A stretch of DNA of 64,000 nucleotides from CAYYYP01 sp964475985 (GTDB lineage: Bacteria > Bdellovibrionota > UBA1018 > CAYHWW01): positions 75,909-139,908 of the forward strand of contig CAYYYP010000003.1 in NCBI GenBank assembly GCA_964475985.1, in the 5' to 3' direction. A program made the translations under genes and the position numbers. Shown piece after piece: positions 25,687 to 34,289 of the stretch. Below the pieces are notes generated by a model, which saw only the letters and a program-made list of their open reading frames with translations, made no database searches and was not told the origin of the DNA. The number at the start of each line of letters is the position of its first letter. Within the stretch, counting starts at the first letter, position 1.

Positions 25687-26530
25687 TTTTGCATTCAGTT
25701 CCACTGCGTTCAGGAAGCAAAGCTTAGAGCGGGCGGTTGCTCTCGCGGCTTCCCGTGACTGGATCTTGGAGTTCAGTTCGGGGATTCCCCATTCTTCCGA
25801 TATGGTGCAAACCTATTTGAAAGCGGATTGCCGCAAAATGTTGCACAATTATTTTCCGGCGCCACAAAAACCTTTCGTGCTCAATCTAGCAAGTTTGAAT
25901 GCGGATATTTTTGAGCGCTCATTAAGCCATGCCCTTTCCAATTTGGAGCTTACCCGGAAAAGCGGCGCTCGGTTTTATTCCATTCATGCCGGCTTTTGCC
26001 TTGACCCGAAACCAAGTGAGCTTGGCGGCACGCTCTCAACTTCTGGTGCAGGGCAACGTCAGGACCATTGGACCAAATTTATTTCTGCAGTGAACACCTT
26101 GGCGCGTGAAGCGGCCAAAAAGGGCGTTCAGATTCTAATTGAAAATAATGTAGTTACCGCGTTCAACGTTGAGAAGCATGGTCATAACCCTTTGCTGTGC
26201 GTTGATAGTAATGAGCTAAAGCTTCTCGTGCAGACTGTAAATCACCCTGCTTTAGGCATCCTTATCGATACGGGACATTGGAAAGTTTCCGCCGACGCTA
26301 TGGGTTTTGAGTTGGCTTCCGTATTAGATCTTAAATCGGATGTTCTGGCTTTTCACCATAGTGATAACGACGGTCGAACCGACAGCAACCACCCACTGAC
26401 CGAGGGCTATTGGCTCCTACCTTTGCTGAAACAATTCACCGCGCCCATTACCCACGTTTTGGAAGTGCACGACCAAACGGAAGCAGAAATAGAGCGCCAA
26501 CGAAATCTCCTTTTCTCACACTCCCCATAA
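25679..26530 (+). CDS. Sugar-phosphate isomerase/epimerase-like TIM barrel
   Basis: 283 residues of the xylose-isomerase-like/AP-endonuclease-2 superfamily. Candidate metal ligands sit at the ends of strands: H in FYSIHAGF, E in ILIENN, D and H in LIDTGHWK, H in VLAFHHSDNDG, and E in THVLEVHD. The family isomerises or epimerises sugars and inositols. It overlaps the epimerase by 8 bases and precedes the CBS-aminotransferase by 6 bases, so it belongs to the same operon. A role in preparing the six-carbon precursor of the second NeuB-type synthase is possible but not shown. Confidence 0.78.
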   Translation: MNDFAFSSTAFRKQSLERAVALAASRDWILEFSSGIPHSSDMVQTYLKADCRKMLHNYFPAPQKPFVLNLASLNADIFERSLSHALSNLELTRKSGARFYSIHAGFCLDPKPSELGGTLSTSGAGQRQDHWTKFISAVNTLAREAAKKGVQILIENNVVTAFNVEKHGHNPLLCVDSNELKLLVQTVNHPALGILIDTGHWKVSADAMGFELASVLDLKSDVLAFHHSDNDGRTDSNHPLTEGYWLLPLLKQFTAPITHVLEVHDQTEAEIERQRNLLFSHSP

Positions 26531-26536
26531 AAATTT

Positions 26537-28003
26537 ATGAACACAGATCTCAATCAGCTTTTGTTGTCGGACACCTCCACTTTGCATCAGGCACTCGAAC
26601 AAATTGATCGAAATGCCCAAGGCTTAGTATTTATCGTTGATGAAGATCAAAAATTAACTGGCGTAATTACCGACGGCGATGCGCGAAGGGCAATTTTATC
26701 TGGTAAAGATTTGCAGGCATCGGCAAAGAGCGTGGCGAACCGCCAGCCCGTATCGCTTCCGGTTGAGTCATCAAGTGAAGCAATCAATGCGATCATTGGG
26801 GATAAAATAACCCACATTCCACTGCTCGACCGCGGTAAAAAAGTTATTGATTATGCTTGTGCCCATAAGGCGCATATGACGCCGGTCATGGAGCCGTTCC
26901 TCAATGGGAACGAGAAAAAATACGTCGTGGATTGCCTCAATACCAAGTGGATTTCGTCCCAAGGAAAATATGTTTCTAGATTTGAGCGTGATTTTGAAAC
27001 CTTGCATGGCGGCGGTCATGCCGTTGCGGTGGCCAACGGTACCGTTGCCCTTCATTTAGCTCTGGTGGCAGCGGGAATCGGCGCCGGTGATGAGGTGATT
27101 GTCCCAAATTTGACTTTCGCGGCCACGGCCAATGCCGTGCTTTATTGCGGCGCTACGCCGGTATTTGTTGACTGTCTCCCAGGAAATTGGGGGATGGATC
27201 CTGGTCATTTTCAACGTGCGATTACCGCGAAAACAAAAGCGGTAATTCCCGTACATTTGTACGGTTATCCATGTGAGATGGACGAGATCTGTAAAATCGC
27301 AAAAGACGCCAATGTTATTGTCCTTGAGGATTGTGCCGAATCTTTAGGATCGCGTTTCAAGCATCGCCTTACGGGAACGTTCGGTGAGAGCGCTTGTTTC
27401 AGTTTTTTTGGGAATAAAATGATTACTACCGGCGAAGGTGGAATGGTTTTATTTCGTTCGAATGAAATGGCCGAGCATGCGCGACAGCTCAGGGATCATG
27501 GCATGTCCAAAACTAAACGGTACTGGCATTTAGAGGTGGGCTTTAACTACCGTATGACAAATTTGCAAGCTGCCATTGGCGTTGCTCAATTAGAACAGTT
27601 CTCAAAAATTTTGGATAAAAAAATAAAAGTAGCAAAAGTTTACGGTAATATCCTTAAGGACATTAAGGGACTGACCCTTCCCCCAGAGGCGGAAAATGGA
27701 TTGAATTCGCATTGGCTTTATACGGTTTTAATTGACGAGGAAATCTTTGGTTCGCGGGATGCCTTGATTGAAAAATTTGCCGCAAATGGAGTTCAAACTC
27801 GGCCGATTTTTTATCCGCTTCACCTCATGCCGCCTTATGCGCCCTATAGCAAAAATGAAAAATTTCCGAACGCCATGAAGTTTGCCGCTAAAGGCATAAG
27901 CCTTCCTTCCTCCGCAGAACTTACCGAAATTGAAGTCGAACGCATCGCAACGATATTTAAAAAAATTACGAACGTAAGGGAAATGCTCATTCATGCAGAC
28001 TAA
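26537..28003 (+). CDS. CBS-domain pair fused to DegT/LegC-type sugar aminotransferase
   Basis: 488 residues. Residues 1 to about 110 form a CBS pair (ALEQIDRNAQGLVFIVDEDQKLTG split over both halves; VITDGDARRAIL; ITHIPLLDRG). From about 116 a DegT/DnrJ/EryC1 aminotransferase begins (VMEPFLNGNEKKYV...WISSQGKYVSRFE). D265 in LEDCAESLG and Schiff-base K294 in FFGNKMITTGEGG are present. In the legionaminic acid pathway a CBS pair is fused to the nucleotidyltransferase PtmE; here it precedes the aminotransferase, which may give ligand-controlled activity by adenosine nucleotides. It overlaps the NeuB-family gene by 11 bases. Substrate unknown. Confidence 0.87.
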   Translation: MNTDLNQLLLSDTSTLHQALEQIDRNAQGLVFIVDEDQKLTGVITDGDARRAILSGKDLQASAKSVANRQPVSLPVESSSEAINAIIGDKITHIPLLDRGKKVIDYACAHKAHMTPVMEPFLNGNEKKYVVDCLNTKWISSQGKYVSRFERDFETLHGGGHAVAVANGTVALHLALVAAGIGAGDEVIVPNLTFAATANAVLYCGATPVFVDCLPGNWGMDPGHFQRAITAKTKAVIPVHLYGYPCEMDEICKIAKDANVIVLEDCAESLGSRFKHRLTGTFGESACFSFFGNKMITTGEGGMVLFRSNEMAEHARQLRDHGMSKTKRYWHLEVGFNYRMTNLQAAIGVAQLEQFSKILDKKIKVAKVYGNILKDIKGLTLPPEAENGLNSHWLYTVLIDEEIFGSRDALIEKFAANGVQTRPIFYPLHLMPPYAPYSKNEKFPNAMKFAAKGISLPSSAELTEIEVERIATIFKKITNVREMLIHAD

Positions 28004-29096
28004 AAAAAAGGGAATAATCGTAATTGGAGAGGCTGGAGTGAATCATAATGGTTCCCTAAAATTAGCCCATGAATTGGTTGACGTCGCCATTGCCGCACAG
28101 GCGGACATCGTTAAATTCCAATCTTTTCGCACTGAGAGTTTGGTGAGTAAGTTTGCGCCCAAGGCTCAATATCAATTGGAAACTACGAGCCGAAGCGAAA
28201 GTCAGTTCCAGATGCTTAAGAAACTTGAACATAGTTTTTCTGATAAGAAAAAACTATGGGACTACTGCCTAAAGAAATCGATACAGTTTCTTTCCACCCC
28301 ATTTGATTTAGAGAGCTTAGATTTTTTAGTTAAGGATCTGAAAGTGGAACTGCTGAAGATTGCTTCGAGCGACATTACGAACGCTCTGCTTTTGTTAAAA
28401 GCGGCTCGTTCCGGCGTGCCCATGATTCTATCCACCGGCATGAGTACGCTCGGTGAGATTGAGGATGCACTTGGGGTTTTAGCTTTTGGCTATTTGAAGT
28501 TGAATGAGGCCCCTTCGTTGAAGGGATTTAGGGAAGCCTATTGGTCGATGAAGGGTAGGGAGGTGCTTTTTAAAAAAGTGACCCTCCTGCATTGTGTGGC
28601 GGATTACCCGGCACCGTTTGAACAGGTTAACTTAAGGGCAATGAAATCTCTGGCAAAAATCTTCGGGCTTAGGACCGGTTATTCTGATCACACCGAAGGA
28701 CTGGCCGTTGCTTTGGCTTCGGCCGCTCTGGGGGCTCAAATAATTGAAAAGCATTTCACATTGTCACGCAAAATGAAGGGCCCTGATCATCGTGCGTCAA
28801 TCGAACCAGGCGAACTGGTAAATTTGGTTCGAGGTATTCGGCAAGTTGAAATGGCGCTGGGTTTGTCTACAAAAGTACCTGGCCCGTCTGAAGTTAGAAA
28901 TCGACCCGTTGCCCGTAAGAGTGTAGTTGCTGGCACAATCATTAAGAAAGGTGAAATTTTTTCTGAGAGGAATTTGAGCGTGAAGCGGCCTGGCTCGGGC
29001 AACAATCCTACGGAGTATTGGGCAATGATAGGGCAGAGATCGATTCGTGACTTCGCCGAAGATGAAGTAATTGATAATATCTCGAAGCAGGCCTAA
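27993..29096 (+). CDS. neuB: NeuB/LegI-family nonulosonic acid synthase
   Basis: 367 residues. Barrel domain motifs are GEAGVNHNGSLKLA, VKFQSFRTESLVS, FLSTPFDLESLDF, ILSTGMSTLGE, YSDHTEGLAVA and IEKHFTLSRKMKGPDH; the C-terminal SAF domain (about 300-367) carries RPGSGNNP. The GVNHNG and KGPDH motifs place it with NeuB/LegI, apart from the PseI in this window (MSGNHN). It condenses a six-carbon amino sugar with phosphoenolpyruvate to give a sialic-acid-like sugar. LegB, LegG and a second CMP-transferase were not recognised here, so the exact product (Neu5Ac, legionaminic acid or other) is open. It is the last gene of the long plus operon. Confidence 0.9.
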   Translation: MQTKKKGIIVIGEAGVNHNGSLKLAHELVDVAIAAQADIVKFQSFRTESLVSKFAPKAQYQLETTSRSESQFQMLKKLEHSFSDKKKLWDYCLKKSIQFLSTPFDLESLDFLVKDLKVELLKIASSDITNALLLLKAARSGVPMILSTGMSTLGEIEDALGVLAFGYLKLNEAPSLKGFREAYWSMKGREVLFKKVTLLHCVADYPAPFEQVNLRAMKSLAKIFGLRTGYSDHTEGLAVALASAALGAQIIEKHFTLSRKMKGPDHRASIEPGELVNLVRGIRQVEMALGLSTKVPGPSEVRNRPVARKSVVAGTIIKKGEIFSERNLSVKRPGSGNNPTEYWAMIGQRSIRDFAEDEVIDNISKQA

Positions 29097-29101
29097 AAAA
29101 T

Positions 29102-29929
29102 TTACGTCTTCTTTCGGAGAAGAACCATGAAACTCTGTCTGAAGACCTCAAAAACAAAACGTGAATTTGTCACGGCGTAACGCCGGAATAGTCGCCGTGG
29201 TTCGGAACAAAGTCTAAAAAACCATTCCAGTCCCATGCGCTGCATCCAATGGGGCGCTCGAGGTTTGGTTTCCGCAAAAAAATCAAAGGCGGCACCGACG
29301 CCCACGAGGACCGGTGATGAACCATCGGCCGATTTTTGAAACTTAGAAAAATGAGTGGCCATCCACTTTTCTTGCTTGGGGGCGCCCAGACCTACCCAGA
29401 TGAGATGGGGACTGCCCGCAGAAAGTTCCGCGATCATTTGCATCTGTTCGTTTGAAGTAAGGTTACGAAAGGGTGGGCTGATGCTGCAAACAATTTGGGT
29501 GCCTGGCCATTTGCGCAGGATGTTTTCCTGCATTTTTTTTAAGGTGTCGGGGGTTGAGCCATAAAAAGCATGCCGAAGGTTTCGAGTAGCATCAAGGGTA
29601 AGGACTTCGGCAAGGATGTCGGGCCCGCTGGCCCTTGCGTGAATGGCGGGAAACGCCTGTGGCTTTAGAAAATGATACCATTTAGAAACCCATACTAGAG
29701 GAATGCCGTCCGCCGTCGCGAATAATCCATCGTTGGTCACGGTTTTAAACGACGGGTCCTGCGCACCCTCGACTACGGTGTGAACGTTCGAAATACAGAC
29801 ATACCCTGGTCCTGTAATTTTATTTGAAAGGTTCAGGAAAAGCGTCGCTACCTCCGAGCAGGAGAGTACCGAAATTTTTGAACCGAGAATTTCACAATGG
29901 GCCGCAGGTTTAAACGGCGCCGATGCCAC
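29102..29929 (-). CDS. WecG/TagA/CpsF-family (GT26) glycosyltransferase
   Basis: 275 residues. GT26 motifs are SNVHTVVEGAQDPSF, TNDGLFATADGIPLVW (catalytic Asp region, about 66-80), RASGPDIL, FYGSTPDTL and IWVGLGAPKQEKWM. These inverting enzymes add a HexNAc(A) residue to an undecaprenyl-linked first sugar at the membrane. It overlaps the initiating sugar-phosphate transferase gene by 20 bases in the same direction, so first and second sugar addition are probably encoded as a pair. The basic C-terminus (EPRRLFRRYAVTNSR) could bind the membrane, as in TagA. Confidence 0.9.
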   Translation of the reverse strand: MASAPFKPAAHCEILGSKISVLSCSEVATLFLNLSNKITGPGYVCISNVHTVVEGAQDPSFKTVTNDGLFATADGIPLVWVSKWYHFLKPQAFPAIHARASGPDILAEVLTLDATRNLRHAFYGSTPDTLKKMQENILRKWPGTQIVCSISPPFRNLTSNEQMQMIAELSAGSPHLIWVGLGAPKQEKWMATHFSKFQKSADGSSPVLVGVGAAFDFFAETKPRAPHWMQRMGLEWFFRLCSEPRRLFRRYAVTNSRFVFEVFRQSFMVLLRKKT

Positions 29930-31394
29930 GGATCACCCCGAAGAAGGTTTTCAACAAAATGACGAGATCCAAAAGCAAGCTTTGGTTTTCGATGTAATAA
30001 AGGTCGTACTCAAGGTTCGCGTGGATCGGGTCCCCGCGCACCGCGCTGATTTGCCATACGCCTGTGATGCCAGGTTTCACGGATAGCCGCTCCCTTTGCA
30101 GCGCATTGTATTGGTTCACGATGAATGGCATTTCGGGCCTTGGGCCCACCAGGCTCATATCGCCGCGCAAAACATTAAGCAGTTGCGGCAACTCATCAAG
30201 GCTTGAGCGTCTTAGCCACCTTCCGACTTTTGTAATCCTTGGGTCCTGAACTGTACGAGGAGTTTCCGCATAAACTTCGGCATGCACCGTCATGGTCCGG
30301 AATTTATAAAAAGAAAATTCCTTGCCCCGCAAACCTACCCGTTTTTGCTTAAAAATGATGGGACCTGGCGAATCCATTTTAATCAGGACGCCAAATAGCA
30401 AATAAAAGGGCGCCGCAAGGATGAGCAAAGTGAGCGCTACGACGAAATCCAGAATGCGTTTTAGAAAAAGATAACTCAAAGATGGATTGATTTTCCTGAG
30501 TTTCAATACGGGGATGCCGCCGATTTCAGAAACTACCAGTTTCTCAATCATCATATCGTACGCGTGGGGTACGAAGGAAAATTCCACCCCTAATCTTTGG
30601 CATTCTTTCACCAAATCGCGCACGCGGTCGTGGGTGGCAGACGGAATCGCAATGATGACTTCTTCCACTTGGTTCGCCTTCACTAAGCCATGGAGATCTT
30701 CAAAGGTGCCTAAGACACGATTACCTTTTGCGGAAGGGTATTCTTTAAAACTTACGGATTCCCCGACTTTTTTTGCATCATCATCGATGAAGCCTACGGG
30801 CGCCATGCCTAGGGCCGGGGATTGGTAGATCCGTTTTATGATGTGCCGACCGACTTCACCGGCGCCGTAGATCAGGATTTTCCTCCGTGAAATTCCCCGC
30901 AAATGAAAGAGGAGGTGGATCTGGTAAAAGATGGTGCGCTCAATCGTGACTAAAAGCAGTGACAAACCAAGGGATAACGTTACGGTCACCCGCGAGAAAT
31001 TCAGGTTTCTCACGTAGAAGCTCAATCCAAACAGAAAGAAACTCGCCCAGAAAGTCCCTAAAAAAATCTTTCGCAACTCCGCCACATTGAGCAGGCTCAT
31101 TTCGCGTTTATAAAGATCCATGGCCTTAAATGTGCCGATGAAAACCGCCCCGGCCGCCGTTGAGATCCAGAGGTATTCCCGGTAGTTTTGAGGGGACTTA
31201 AGCCCCAGGAATTTTGTGTAGATCAAAAATCCCAGCCAAAACGAAAAGAAGACCGTAAAAAAATCCACCACCACTTGGCCAACGGTGATGAGCGTATTGG
31301 AATAAGTTTTATAAAAATTTCTGTAAAAAGAAGTGACAAGCGTCAACCACGATCTCCTACTACTTCCTCGGCAATCTCTTGCAGCCACATCCAT
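29910..31394 (-). CDS. Polyprenyl-phosphate sugar-1-phosphate transferase (WbaP/CpsE type)
   Basis: 494 residues with the full exopolysaccharide initiator layout. Four N-terminal membrane segments (about 35-150) are followed by a CoA-binding-like Rossmann domain (ILIYGAGEVGRHIIKR). The C-terminal catalytic domain contains the re-entrant helix (FLKRILDFVVALTLLILAAP), KFRTM, SLDELPQLLNVLRGDMSLVGPRP and GITGVWQ. It attaches the first sugar-1-phosphate to undecaprenyl phosphate at the inner membrane and so starts the repeat unit. The start at 31394 is the only upstream Met; a later alternative start is possible. It is divergent from the GT-C-like gene across 24 bases. Confidence 0.92.
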   Translation of the reverse strand: MDVAARDCRGSSRRSWLTLVTSFYRNFYKTYSNTLITVGQVVVDFFTVFFSFWLGFLIYTKFLGLKSPQNYREYLWISTAAGAVFIGTFKAMDLYKREMSLLNVAELRKIFLGTFWASFFLFGLSFYVRNLNFSRVTVTLSLGLSLLLVTIERTIFYQIHLLFHLRGISRRKILIYGAGEVGRHIIKRIYQSPALGMAPVGFIDDDAKKVGESVSFKEYPSAKGNRVLGTFEDLHGLVKANQVEEVIIAIPSATHDRVRDLVKECQRLGVEFSFVPHAYDMMIEKLVVSEIGGIPVLKLRKINPSLSYLFLKRILDFVVALTLLILAAPFYLLFGVLIKMDSPGPIIFKQKRVGLRGKEFSFYKFRTMTVHAEVYAETPRTVQDPRITKVGRWLRRSSLDELPQLLNVLRGDMSLVGPRPEMPFIVNQYNALQRERLSVKPGITGVWQISAVRGDPIHANLEYDLYYIENQSLLLDLVILLKTFFGVIRGIGAV

Positions 31395-31418
31395 GACTTT
31401 CAGCTAGCATAAACGGCG

Positions 31419-33134
31419 ATGCTTCGAAAATCTTTCGAAAAAACCAGTTTGCTTGAGAACGGCCTCGAGTTTGCCATTGTTTTTTGGTTTTTCTGGGTGG
31501 CCTGGGTGCAAACGGTAGGTAGGCTTCCGCAAGGCTTAGGCGTACTTTCGATATGCATTTTTGATCTTGGGGTTGGACTCTATCTGTTTTTTTTAGCCCG
31601 GCGTATTTACTTGGCTAAATCTCAAGCCTCCGAGGCTGCATCGTTTCCTGAGCCCAATCGGAAACTGTTTTTTTTAAGCGTTTTGGCCGTAGCGGTGCTC
31701 TGCCTGTGCGTATTGTTACAAGTGCCTTTGGACTGGGATGGAATGGATTATCATCTGCCACCATTAGTTGAGGCGTTGCAGAAACAACGATGGGGCAGGA
31801 GCGAAAATCCTTACTTTGCAAATCGATTTTATCCTAAGAGTTCAGATCTTCTGCACCTCTGGTGGTTGCAGCATTTTGCCCAATGGTTCGGGTTAAGAAG
31901 TGCGGAGGTTATGGGGCTGTTGTTCTGGTTCGTAGGCCTTGCCGCGAGTTTACTTACGATTGGCAAAAACAAGTGGGTCTTCATTGCATGGGTAGCTTAT
32001 CCGTTAGTTATGAGACAAGCCGGCACCGCCTACGCAGACTTGGCGGGCATGGCCACATTGCTTAGTTTTTTCTTTTTTGCCACCCATAAGAGACCTTGGC
32101 TCGCGGCCTTAGCGTTGGGCTTACATTCCTCAATTAAGTTCAACAACCTCGCTTCGGGGATGACTGCGCTGGGCATTGCCGCGGGCTTGGCTTTGTTTAC
32201 GAAAGAAAAGAAATTTGGCAGTCTAAAAACAATTGTTATTTACATATTGGGTTTTGGTTTGATGGGTGGGATACAGCCCCTGGAGAATTTTCTTAAAGAA
32301 GCAAAACCCTTTGGTCCCATGAAATGTATTGTACTTGGCCACGACTATTGCAACGGAACCCTGGACCCAGCGGATCTCGTAGTGTCACCGACCATTGATA
32401 TCCCGCGGGAGTGGCCCGTTCCGATGAGAATCCTCAAGGGCTGGGCGCCTTCCCAGGTGATCCCCGGAAGTGATCTTCCCACCGGGGGGGTTGGCCTCAT
32501 CTGGTTAATCAGTATTCCACTAGGCCTGTTTCTCTTATTTAGATTCTTTAAAAAGCAGCTCTTACCGAAGGTGATCTTGGCGTTTTTATTTATGGCGATT
32601 ACGGATCTTGTGATCCCGGCCCTTTGGTATCAGAGATATCATATGGGCCTAGGGTGGGTATTTACCATGTTGACGGTTTTACCCATGATTTCTAACCTCT
32701 TTTTACCGTATCCGAAACTCGCCCGCTTTTATCCGCAACTAGTTTCCGTGATTTTTGCGGTCCAGATTTTATGGACCATACCTTCTCGCAATTGGTTTTT
32801 AGGTGTGAATACCACCCAAGATTTCCAGACCATGACGCGAAATGTCTTAGAAAATTTAGAATCTATTCTGAAAAATGGGCACCCCAGACATTTTACCCAT
32901 CCGGCCGATCAGCGCTCTTGGCAGCTGTACGCCCTGAAGGAAAAACGACTGGTAATTTGTGGTGCGGATTTGCGGCCCTCGTTACCGGCATATGGAGCGT
33001 CTTTGACCAATACGGTGGAATGGTGTGGAAGCACCGCCGATTTAACCAACCCGCGTACCGTTCCTCCGAATGGCGAAAGCCCGGTAATCCGGGTTGGGCA
33101 GACCATCGTTTATGCATTTGATAAATATAAATAA
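31419..33134 (+). CDS. Polytopic membrane protein, GT39/GT-C-like candidate
   Basis: 571 residues with about ten hydrophobic segments. After the second or third segment the loop VPLDWDGMDYHLPPLVEAL carries an acidic D-x-D-x-x-D pattern and is followed by YPKSSDLLHLWW; this resembles the first periplasmic loop of GT39-like enzymes. The last 110 residues look periplasmic (TTQDFQTMTRNVLEN...). It probably uses a lipid-linked sugar, but the acceptor is unknown. It is divergent from the initiating transferase and marks the right end of the glycan locus. An AT-rich 14-bp palindrome covers its stop codon. Confidence 0.62.
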   Translation: MLRKSFEKTSLLENGLEFAIVFWFFWVAWVQTVGRLPQGLGVLSICIFDLGVGLYLFFLARRIYLAKSQASEAASFPEPNRKLFFLSVLAVAVLCLCVLLQVPLDWDGMDYHLPPLVEALQKQRWGRSENPYFANRFYPKSSDLLHLWWLQHFAQWFGLRSAEVMGLLFWFVGLAASLLTIGKNKWVFIAWVAYPLVMRQAGTAYADLAGMATLLSFFFFATHKRPWLAALALGLHSSIKFNNLASGMTALGIAAGLALFTKEKKFGSLKTIVIYILGFGLMGGIQPLENFLKEAKPFGPMKCIVLGHDYCNGTLDPADLVVSPTIDIPREWPVPMRILKGWAPSQVIPGSDLPTGGVGLIWLISIPLGLFLLFRFFKKQLLPKVILAFLFMAITDLVIPALWYQRYHMGLGWVFTMLTVLPMISNLFLPYPKLARFYPQLVSVIFAVQILWTIPSRNWFLGVNTTQDFQTMTRNVLENLESILKNGHPRHFTHPADQRSWQLYALKEKRLVICGADLRPSLPAYGASLTNTVEWCGSTADLTNPRTVPPNGESPVIRVGQTIVYAFDKYK

Positions 33135-33200
33135 TATAAATTTATATTTTTGACCCATGAAGCATATACACTTATCAAATCCCTATGTTATAGGGGGGGC

Positions 33201-34283
33201 ATGCGTCTTACGGAACGTATTCAGCTCGTATTCTCATTCGTGGGGCTCTTGTTTGCCCTAGGGGGAAGCTCCGTACTTCATGCAGAAAACTTCCCACGAC
33301 TGACGGTGGTCAATTTAAATATTTGGGCGGGCTTGCACGAAATGGATTTTGAGCGGTTAGATCTGCAGATTCAGGGAATGCGGCAATATAGCCCCGATAT
33401 CATCACCCTTCAGGAAGCTTATGATGAGAGGGGAAAACGCATTTATCGCAATAGTTTGCCTGAATTTGATGCCGTTTCCTTTGATGGCCCCGCTCCATCG
33501 AACTTAACGCTTACGGGTATGAACGCGCTGGTAGATTCAATGGCCACAGTTCATCGTGCGACTGGGCTATTTCCATATATCAGTGGAACGCGTGAGATGT
33601 TCCGCGGTGACGGATACGGACTTAAAATTTTAGGGCGCCGAGGCCCAGAGAGTAGTCTTCAACAAGAGACCAAAATTTTACGGGAATACCAAACTCGGGG
33701 TTCCGGTCGATTTTCCACGGCGGCGTTTGTGGATCGCCTTAAACCAAGGGCTTACCTTGCCGTCCAGTATCAGACGGAAAATGGCCCAATTCTCCTGGTA
33801 AACACTCACTGGAGCAATGGAGTTAAAAATCCTCGGCGTTTAGCGGTGGCGCAAGAGTTAGTGGCGGCAATCAAAGAGCTTCAACGACTACCCAGCGGAG
33901 AGTTGATGCCCGTAATTCTGACCCTCGATTCGAATGCCGATGATGCGGAGCCTGAGATGAGATACCTCACCCAACAGGCTCGTGACACTTTTCACGATAA
34001 AAATCCGGATCTCGCCAAGGCCCCGTTTGGCGGAAAAACTTGGTGCGGTGCCAATTGTCATACGCGAGGTAGATTGATCGAACCAGATCAAAGGGTGGAT
34101 TATATTTTTACCTTCCCCGGCAGTCATCGGTATTTGCATACGCTGGAGTCAAGGTTGGCCTTCACAGATTCGCCGTTTGTCAGTGATCACTTTGGCGTGC
34201 TGTCGGTGCTTGAATTGCGTCCCCAGCCGGAGCCTTTGGGTTGTCCGGCCCTCTTTGGCGATGGCTCTGGAACTATAAAGTAA
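33201..34283 (+). CDS. Secreted endonuclease/exonuclease/phosphatase (EEP)-superfamily hydrolase
   Basis: 360 residues from the ATG at 33201, chosen for the AGGGGGGG ribosome site just upstream and for the signal peptide that then begins the protein (MRLTERIQLVFSFVGLLFAL...VLHA, cut before EN). The mature part has EEP metal and catalytic motifs: VVNLNIWAG (N40), ITLQEAYDE (E72), LVNTHW, LDSNADD, RVDYIF and SDHFGV. The superfamily includes sphingomyelinases, phosphatases and nucleases, and the secreted form with this organisation most resembles sphingomyelinase-C-like enzymes. It converges on a secreted phospholipase-C-like gene 6 bases away. Confidence 0.82.
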   Translation: MRLTERIQLVFSFVGLLFALGGSSVLHAENFPRLTVVNLNIWAGLHEMDFERLDLQIQGMRQYSPDIITLQEAYDERGKRIYRNSLPEFDAVSFDGPAPSNLTLTGMNALVDSMATVHRATGLFPYISGTREMFRGDGYGLKILGRRGPESSLQQETKILREYQTRGSGRFSTAAFVDRLKPRAYLAVQYQTENGPILLVNTHWSNGVKNPRRLAVAQELVAAIKELQRLPSGELMPVILTLDSNADDAEPEMRYLTQQARDTFHDKNPDLAKAPFGGKTWCGANCHTRGRLIEPDQRVDYIFTFPGSHRYLHTLESRLAFTDSPFVSDHFGVLSVLELRPQPEPLGCPALFGDGSGTIK

Positions 34284-34289
34284 TTCTAT

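Noticed and set aside
30487..30828. 113-codon plus-strand frame
   Set aside because: Antisense to the conserved core of the polyprenyl sugar-phosphate transferase.
33134..33147. AT-only 14-bp palindrome followed by five Ts at the end of the 31419 gene
   Set aside because: A stem made only of A-T pairs is too weak to call a terminator; AT-rich intergenic sequence gives such palindromes by chance.
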